Shown here piece by piece: positions 58,507-64,000 of a stretch of 64,000 nt of DNA; the first letter of the stretch is position 1, and every line of letters starts with the position of its first letter. Below the pieces are notes generated by a model. The model was not told the origin of the DNA and ran no database searches. It saw only the letters and a program-made list of their open reading frames with translations. The DNA is taken from the NCBI GenBank assembly GCA_958295665.1, contig OY282559.1:249360764-249424763 (forward strand), read 5' to 3'. A program made the position numbers and the translations under genes. The DNA is from Tipula vernalis (Eukaryota > Arthropoda > Insecta > Diptera > Tipulidae).

Positions 58507-59300
58507 TTACATTTGGCTGACGTAGTTGAACGTGTAATGCATGACTGCGCATTTCTTCGGTTGTTTCTGGGGACTTTCTCGATTTTTTGGCCAAGTTGCA
58601 CAATTTGTTATCCATTTTGGACAATTCCACCATAAACTAAAATTTAGCAACTTTTCGGGCTCGATTCCTCTTGAATCGCAGTCAGCTGGGTTATCTTTGG
58701 ATATAGGTGCCTCCATTGCGATCTGCTCATGCTGGTCAATATTTCACTCGTCCTATTTCCCACAAACGTGTTCCATTTTGCAGGATGCGCCGATAACCAA
58801 TCCAACACAATGGTGGAGTTAGTCCAAGCGTTGATTTCAGCGATTTCGAGTTTTAAAATTTGCTTTATAGCTAAGAGCAATCTATTGAGGAGAAGTGCAC
58901 CACACAGTTCCAATCGTGGAATGGAGATTTGTTTCACCGGTGCCACTCTTGTTTTTGCTGACAATAATTTGATGATCGAGTCTCCATTTGCCTTTATTAA
59001 ATGAGCGTATACCACTGCTGAATAGGCATACCTTGACGTATCTGAAAACCCATGCAAAGATAATTTAGTGTCGGCATTTGTTTGTATATACCTTTCTACT
59101 TCGATCAACTCTATTTTTGGTAGATCTTTGCGTAAGTTTTGCCATTGATTTTGCACGTCTACAAGTAATTCGTCATCCCATTTTAGATTCATTGCCCACA
59201 AAGTTTGGAAGAATATTTTTATGCTGACGGTGACTGGAGCGAGCCATCCCAATGGATCGAATAAGCGGCTTGATTCTGACAATATTCCTCGTTTGGTCAT
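58507..59300 (-). pseudogene. pol: BEL/Pao RNase H region of pol
   Basis: Degrades RNA in RNA-DNA hybrids. The frame 59300-58644 shows KRGILSESSRLFDPLGWLAP (RT thumb/connection), LSLHGFSDTSRYAYSAVVY (first acidic residue), SAKTRVAPVKQISIPRLELC (Glu) and INAWTNSTIVLDWLSAHPAK (where family members have D-S; Asn replaces Asp here), then FVGNRTSEI. A shift near 58680 leads to DNPADCDSRGI and LWWNCPKWI to 58507, where the frame stops. The integrase that should follow is absent. Confidence 0.88.
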
Positions 59301-60433
59301 TATGGGTTTTTCATCGAGATTGACTTTAAATTGAAGTAGTCTTTCACTGGATTCCAGTGTAATCCTAACACTTTAACAGAGGTCGATTTGTCTATTTCTA
59401 GATTGTCAATTTCTTCGCTTGCTTGAACAGTGTTTCTCAGGATAGTTTCATCGTTGGCTAACCATTTCCTTAGCTGGAACACGGATCGTGCAAGTATGGC
59501 GTTTATATCATGCTTTAGTGTAATGGCTTCCTCCAATGAATCTGCTCCTGTCATGAGGTCATCTATGTAAAAGTTATTTATAATTGGGTTTGCTGCTTCT
59601 GGATATGATTTTTTATATTTAACTGCTGCCTCGTTAAGTGCGCGGGTGGCTAGGTAAGATGCACATGCTGTACCGTAAACAACGGTTTTGAGTTCATACG
59701 TGATGGTCTGGTGAGTCCCGCCATAGTATCCGCTGGTATTTGGTATCTTCTTCTGCAACTAAGACTTGTCGAAACATCTTCTCGACATCTGCTGTGAATG
59801 CTACTTTGAACGTTCTAAATCGGCATAATATGGCATATAGGGTAGATTGGACTGTTGGTCCAACCGCAAGGCAATCGTTTAACGAAGTTCCCGTGGTAGT
59901 TTTTGCGGAACCGTCGAACACAACTCGGAGCTTTGTTGTAGTACTTGAGTCGTTAATGACACCGTGATGTGGCAGGTAGTATCCATTGGAGTTTTTCATA
60001 GTATCATTAACAGCTTTCATGTGTCCTAAACTTATGTATTCTGACATGAACGTTTTGTACATTACAACAAATTCGTCTTCCCTGCTGAATCTTTTCTCCA
60101 TAGAATACATGCGCTTGGCTGCTGTGCGGAAAGAATTCCCTAAAATTGATGGAGAACGCTTGAATGGAAGGTGTACTGTAATTCGGCCAGTGTGGTCTGT
60201 TGTTGTAGTTTTCTGGAAATGGTTTTCACATAGTTTCTCCTCTCCGCTTGATACTTTCGTCGTCTGTTGCCTCAATCTCCCAAAATTTCCTTAGCAGGTT
60301 ATCTAACTGGTCTTCTGGATCGTTCAAGTTGGCAGTGATTACCTGGCTCGTCTGGGTTTCGTTTGATCTGCCGACAACAATCCATCCCAGAAGGGTTTTT
60401 TGCAAGGTAAGTTCATTTGGGGTGGTGATTTTC
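59300..60433 (-). pseudogene. pol: BEL/Pao reverse transcriptase, frameshifted
   Basis: Reads LQKTLLGWIVVGR just inside the insertion border, LDNLLRKFWEIEA, then a shift near 60240. It continues with YYLPHHGVINDSS, KLRVVFDGSAKTTTG, FTADVEKMFRQVL (catalytic Asp) and YQRILWR to 59694. After a shift near 59720: YELKTVVYGTACASYLATRA and NFYIDDLMTGADS (the YxDD box), FQLRKW and VKVLGLHWNP to 59300. All RT signatures are present, with two frameshifts and one stop. Confidence 0.9.
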
Positions 60434-60882
60434 ACTTTTTATTAATTTTTCATTTCATGTAATTTCTAATATGCTACCGGTGGTTAGACCATTTTAGTTG
60501 TGTTTCGATTAACACGAGAAGTATATTAGTATTTACGAACAGTAATTCAACGAAACCGACTAATAGACATAATTCTATTTATTTAATTAATTAAATGATT
60601 TTTAATATGTTTCGAAGATTGTAAGGGAATTCAATCCAGTTTCGAACTGATGAGCTTATGATTATGAAAAAATCAATCTTCTCATCAGGCCGCGGCGACT
60701 GGACTAATTATACCACAATTTACATTCTATATATACTCGTACAGAATGTGCTGTGATTTAAGTACTAGCGAATCGTACTAATACAGATGAAATCTCTTAC
60801 AATTTTTTCTTCTTCACGATATTCACACTGCTCTGTGTGTAAGCTAATTTTTACTTTTTATTAATTTTTATTTTTATTATTT

Positions 60883-60913
<31 letters not shown>

Positions 60914-61183
60914 AAGTAAAAATTAGCTTACACACAGAGCAGTGTGAATATCGTGAAGAAGAAAAAATTGTAAGAGATTTCATCTGTATTAGTACGATTC
61001 GCTAGTACTTAAATCACAGCACATTCTGTATATATAGAATGTAAATTGTGGTATAATCAGTCCAGTCGCCGCGGCCTGATGAGAAGATTGATTTTTTCAT
61101 AATCATAAGCTCATCAGTTCGAAACTGGATTGAATTCTCTTACAATCTTCGAAACATACTCGTATTAAAAATCATTTAATTAA
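60434..61183. mobile_element. 750-bp inverted-repeat insertion inside BEL element 2 (11-bp target duplication)
   Basis: TGGTGATTTTC flanks the insert (60423-60433 and 61184-61194), and joining the flanks rejoins the protease and RT frames at the expected place. From about 60586 to 61182 the sequence is a near-perfect hairpin: TTAAATGATTTTTAATATG at the left pairs with its complement at the right, with arms of about 290 bp around an A24-like run at 60881-60904. The first 150 bp (60434-60585) lie outside the hairpin. No coding region. Element class unknown. Confidence 0.85.
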
Positions 61184-61980
61184 TGGTGATTTTCCCTTCT
61201 TCTAGCAAGTCAAAAAATTTATCTGCTCCAATAATAATGTCAATCTCTTTGCCTTTATAGAAATGAGGATCTGCTAGTTCGTACTTCTTAATAAACTCGG
61301 TATTGATGTATCGTGAGCTTGGTGGTTGTCTTGCAGTTAATTTTGGTAAGACAAATGCTTCAATTTGTATGCTTGGGTTCTCTTTGTTCCACGGCGTTAT
61401 TTTCAGCGATACCGATCCCTTGGTGAATCCACTTGATGTTGCTCCTATACCCGTAATTGCAATTTTGGCATTGTTTCTATGGAATTGCAGTCTCTGTGCA
61501 CAATTTTCACTAATAAATGAGACTTGCGATCCGGAATCTAACAGGGCTCTAAATAAATGGTTCTGATTTAGAGCATTAGTTACACGTACCAAAGCTGTGG
61601 GTAATATAGCACTTCCAATTTTGGTATTGGTGGTAAGACTTGAAACATCGGTTTGATTTAGCAGAGTTTCGGGTTGAGCAGCGGTTGCTTGCGTTGTTGT
61701 GGTGAAATTTTCGTGTAACAAGCTGTGGTGTTTCCTATTGCAAAGCTTGCAACGAAATTTGGATTTGCAATTAATCACGCTGTGATTATTATTTAAGCAA
61801 TTGAAGCACCGATTTTCTTGAATTAAAAAGGATCTTCTCTCAGCTACCGGCATATTCTTAAATTTGGCGCACTCAAATAACTTATGCTCTTCGCTACATG
61901 CTGAGCATGTTTGAACTTTGTTTTCACTTGCAACGACATGGCTTCTTACATTAGATCTGAATTGAGCTGCCTGGGGTTGA
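61176..61980 (-). pseudogene. pol: BEL/Pao zinc knuckles and aspartic protease
   Basis: Frame from about 61980 (ENKVQTCSACSEEHKLFEC) into the long segment 61853-61176: CFNCLNNNHSVINCKSKFRC with a following CKLC and HHSLLH form the gag-end zinc knuckles. The protease shows RALLDSGSQVSFIS with the standard D-S-G catalytic triad residue, then VLPKLTARQPPS, and IDIIIGADKFFDLLEEGKI at the end. The frame runs into the hairpin insertion, which supplies the stop. No internal stop, unlike element 1. Confidence 0.9.
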
Positions 61981-61994
61981 AAACGTCTATTTTG

Positions 61995-62867
61995 TGATTA
62001 TAGTGATTCTAATGCGTCGATTCTTTTTGCAAAGAAGTCAAAGAACTGCTTTAAGGTTGGTAAGTCGTATTCAGCGGAGGTTTGTGCCCATAAGCTATTG
62101 ATCTCGTAATCTAGGTTGCTCACTAGAATGTGGATTAACCAATGGTCCCTGGTTTCTGCTTCTTCTCCTAGCGCCTTAAGTCCTCGGATTATTTCATCTG
62201 ACGTGTCTAATAAAACTCTAACGTTTGAGCTATTTGGAGTGGTTACTGCTGGTTGAAACACGAAGCTTTTTATAAAGGCATAAATGGTGTGCTTTCTGCG
62301 ATCGTATCTCTTACTTAATTTCCCCAGCGCTTCGATGTAGTTCGCATCTGTGACGCTGAAATGTTTTAACAGACCTGCCGCTTCGCCTTTCAAAGATCCC
62401 TTCAAGGATTGCAGTTTCTGTGACGGTGTCAGTTTATTATTATCGTGGATAGTTGAGCAATACAAGTCATGGAATGACTGTCATTCGGTGTAGTCCCCAG
62501 AGAAAACCGGTATAGAAATTTTCGGTAATTTCACTTCAATGTGGTTTCCCGCTGTAGAAACATCAATCAATGTATCGTTGAGTGACATTGTACGTTCCAT
62601 CCTTTTCCTTAACGCGAGATTTAAACCTGCTACTACTGTGTAGTAGTTTTCTTCAAAGTCTAAATGTAATTCTTCTTTGTTATCTAGGGCAACTATGCTG
62701 TTTTCCACCTCAATGAACTCGTTTCGGTATCGCTCAACGTTTGTTAATCTCACTTTAATTTCTTCGGCATTGGTGTTTTCGCTGATGGATTTGATAAAAT
62801 CTAGCAATTTCGTCATGCTGCCTTTAATATATGCACGTCGTTTTTTCAATGATGCAATGTCTGCCAA
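61995..62867 (-). pseudogene. gag: BEL/Pao gag (DUF1759-like), two nonsense codons
   Basis: ATG at 62867: MADIASLKKRRAYIKGSMTK, a helical N-terminus, then VKLPKISIPVFSGDYTE. A TGA at about 62481-62483 stands where BEL gags have Trp (the P-x-F-x-G-x-x-x-x-W motif). The same frame resumes with QSFHDLYCS, KLQSLKGSLKGEAAGLL, RYDRRKHTI, IRGLKALGEEAETRDHWLI and LPTLKQFFDFFAKRIDALES to a TAA near 61998, then continues into the zinc-knuckle region. Apart from the stops, the frame is uninterrupted. Confidence 0.9.
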
Positions 62868-64000
62868 TTTGTTTTAAGTATCACTGATTTATCTCACTAT
62901 TATGAACTTTTATTATATGCGCACTACTAATTCACTTTTCTTGATTTTAAAATGTTCGAAACAATTGTAATTTTAAGTCTTTATAATATAATCGTTAGGC
63001 TTAGGTGGATTATTTTCGCAACAGGTGAAAATATTTTTACAGAAAATTTTAATTATTTGATTAATAAAACTCGAATAATTCTTTATTATTATTTAATTTC
63101 TTTATTTATTAATAAGTAAGCGTTTTTATACTTGCGGTTTATTTTCCATGCGGTTGCGTTTCCATGCGGTTTTACTGTGATGAAAATTGCGCTTTATCTA
63201 CTCTGATGTATTAAATTCGGCTAACTTATCTGCTTTTTTTTTTTTTTTTTTCTTTTTGATTTTTGATTTTAGGTTATGATCCATATTATGGGAATTACAG
63301 TGATATTTCGATGGAACATCAAATTTAAGATAAGTGTCTGGTAATGTGTTGTATACATATAATTTCTTCTAATTTAATTTCTTTTATTTTTTAGGGTTTG
63401 TCAGCTTCAGTGGCTTCAACACATATCATATCAATTTTTGTAATATTCTGCCATCTATAAGCAACCGTAATAAGTGTTTACGAAAACCAGAATTTTAAAA
63501 ACTCAACTCTTAATTTTAAAAACGTTTTCCTGAATAATGCGAATTTTTGAGTTACCACTTTTTAAATATTTGCCACAGAATTATAAAACAGATTTCTCTG
63601 AATAGACAAAAATACCGCCAAATTTTTTAAATTTCAAGAACATAACTAATACTATTCTAAATTAATTATTTACATTTTAAATAATAGGGTATCGAATCCT
63701 AGTTTACATAGTTTATTATTTATATTTCATAATTTCAATGCAAAAATTATATAATTATTTTAAATTAAAATTTCACCTAATAAATTAAATTTTTTTATGT
63801 AATAAACAATTTAATTATAATCTAAAATAATATTACTAATTCAAAATTTCTTTAATAATTAATATTAATCACTGCGTAGTGCGGCAAAAAAACTGTTTCA
63901 CTTATTTTTATTGTTTGTAAGACTAACTCACGAGATTTAAAAAATTAAAAAACTTGCCAAATGCCGGGTAATTCAGCTAGTATAATATAAAGTCAATATC
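62868..64000. other. Non-coding; 5' leader/LTR candidate of BEL element 2, then AT-rich sequence
   Basis: Directly upstream (minus strand) of gag, so 62880-63230 should include leader and perhaps 5' LTR; with the partner missing, LTR borders cannot be drawn. A T18 run lies at about 63234-63252. From 63400 to 64000 the sequence is very AT-rich with no gene recognised. Confidence 0.5.

Larger units (their letters stand above)
58507..62867 (-). mobile_element. BEL/Pao LTR retrotransposon, element 2 (integrase end missing)
   Basis: Minus-strand gag, zinc knuckles, protease, RT and RNase H in BEL order. Coding stops at about 58507, before the integrase, right next to a SINE-like repeat, so the 3' third has been lost. 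A 750-bp inverted-repeat insertion sits between protease and RT. It is a different lineage from element 1, since gag and pol differ throughout. Confidence 0.92.

Overview
This window is eukaryotic and AT-rich, and almost certainly comes from an insect. The evidence is BEL/Pao retrotransposons, I-, Jockey- and LOA-like LINEs, a P-like element, Tc1/mariner and Harbinger transposons, Helitron fragments, spliceosomal GT-AG introns and many TACATA-type microsatellites. The order cannot be fixed from the sequence; the simple-repeat texture would suit a fly. No tRNA, rRNA, CRISPR array or intact host gene is recognisable. The window is a mosaic of nested transposable elements at different stages of decay. 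The only host-like coding trace is a frameshifted KH-domain segment resembling Pasilla/Nova at 26988-27410.

Layout, left half. 1-4395 (minus): BEL/Pao element 1 (gag, protease, RT, integrase) with the RNase H region mostly deleted. 5541-11056 (plus): I-clade LINE with ORF1, ORF2 (endonuclease, RT, RNase H) and a (CAAA)n tail. 12826-13185 and 13445-13807: a 360-bp direct duplication. 13808-16600 (minus): very decayed LOA/I-like LINE. 18199-20591: foldback element holding about 185-bp tandem units, invaded by a 737-bp element (19370-20106, 7-bp target duplication, long CA tract, palindrome) and a 252-bp hairpin. 20817-21248: TA-flanked MITE. 21438-22910: decayed Helitron Rep/helicase piece. 23046-26390: Tc1-like transposon split by a 1.7-kb non-autonomous element. 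27633-27887: hairpin MITE. 27900-32265: Jockey-clade LINE.

Layout, right half. 33678-35165: mariner-like transposon whose terminal repeats are arrays of 21-bp units. 36226-37480: Helitron Rep N-terminal piece. 37712-39215 (minus): 5'-truncated CR1/L2-like LINE. 39805-40262: foldback MITE. 40560-42945: diverged copies of a SINE-like family, plus a pogo-like MITE. 43918-46698: P-like element with an 8-bp target duplication, into which a foldback element (44885-46180, 9-bp duplication) has inserted. 49574-52191: Harbinger element with a MADF/BESS gene and a convergent DDE transposase, both with introns. 52738-54370 (minus): a coding family I cannot name with confidence, probably a transposon protein. 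58115-58470: another SINE-like copy. 58507-62867 (minus): BEL/Pao element 2, interrupted by a 750-bp inverted-repeat insertion with an 11-bp target duplication.

What ties the window together is insertion order. Target-site duplications and interrupted reading frames show who landed in whom: foldback into P-like element, non-autonomous element into Tc1, hairpin into BEL element 2, 737-bp element into foldback. Nearly every coding region carries only a few stops or frameshifts, so most insertions look inactive but fairly young. The exceptions are the LOA-like LINE and the Helitron pieces, which are old.
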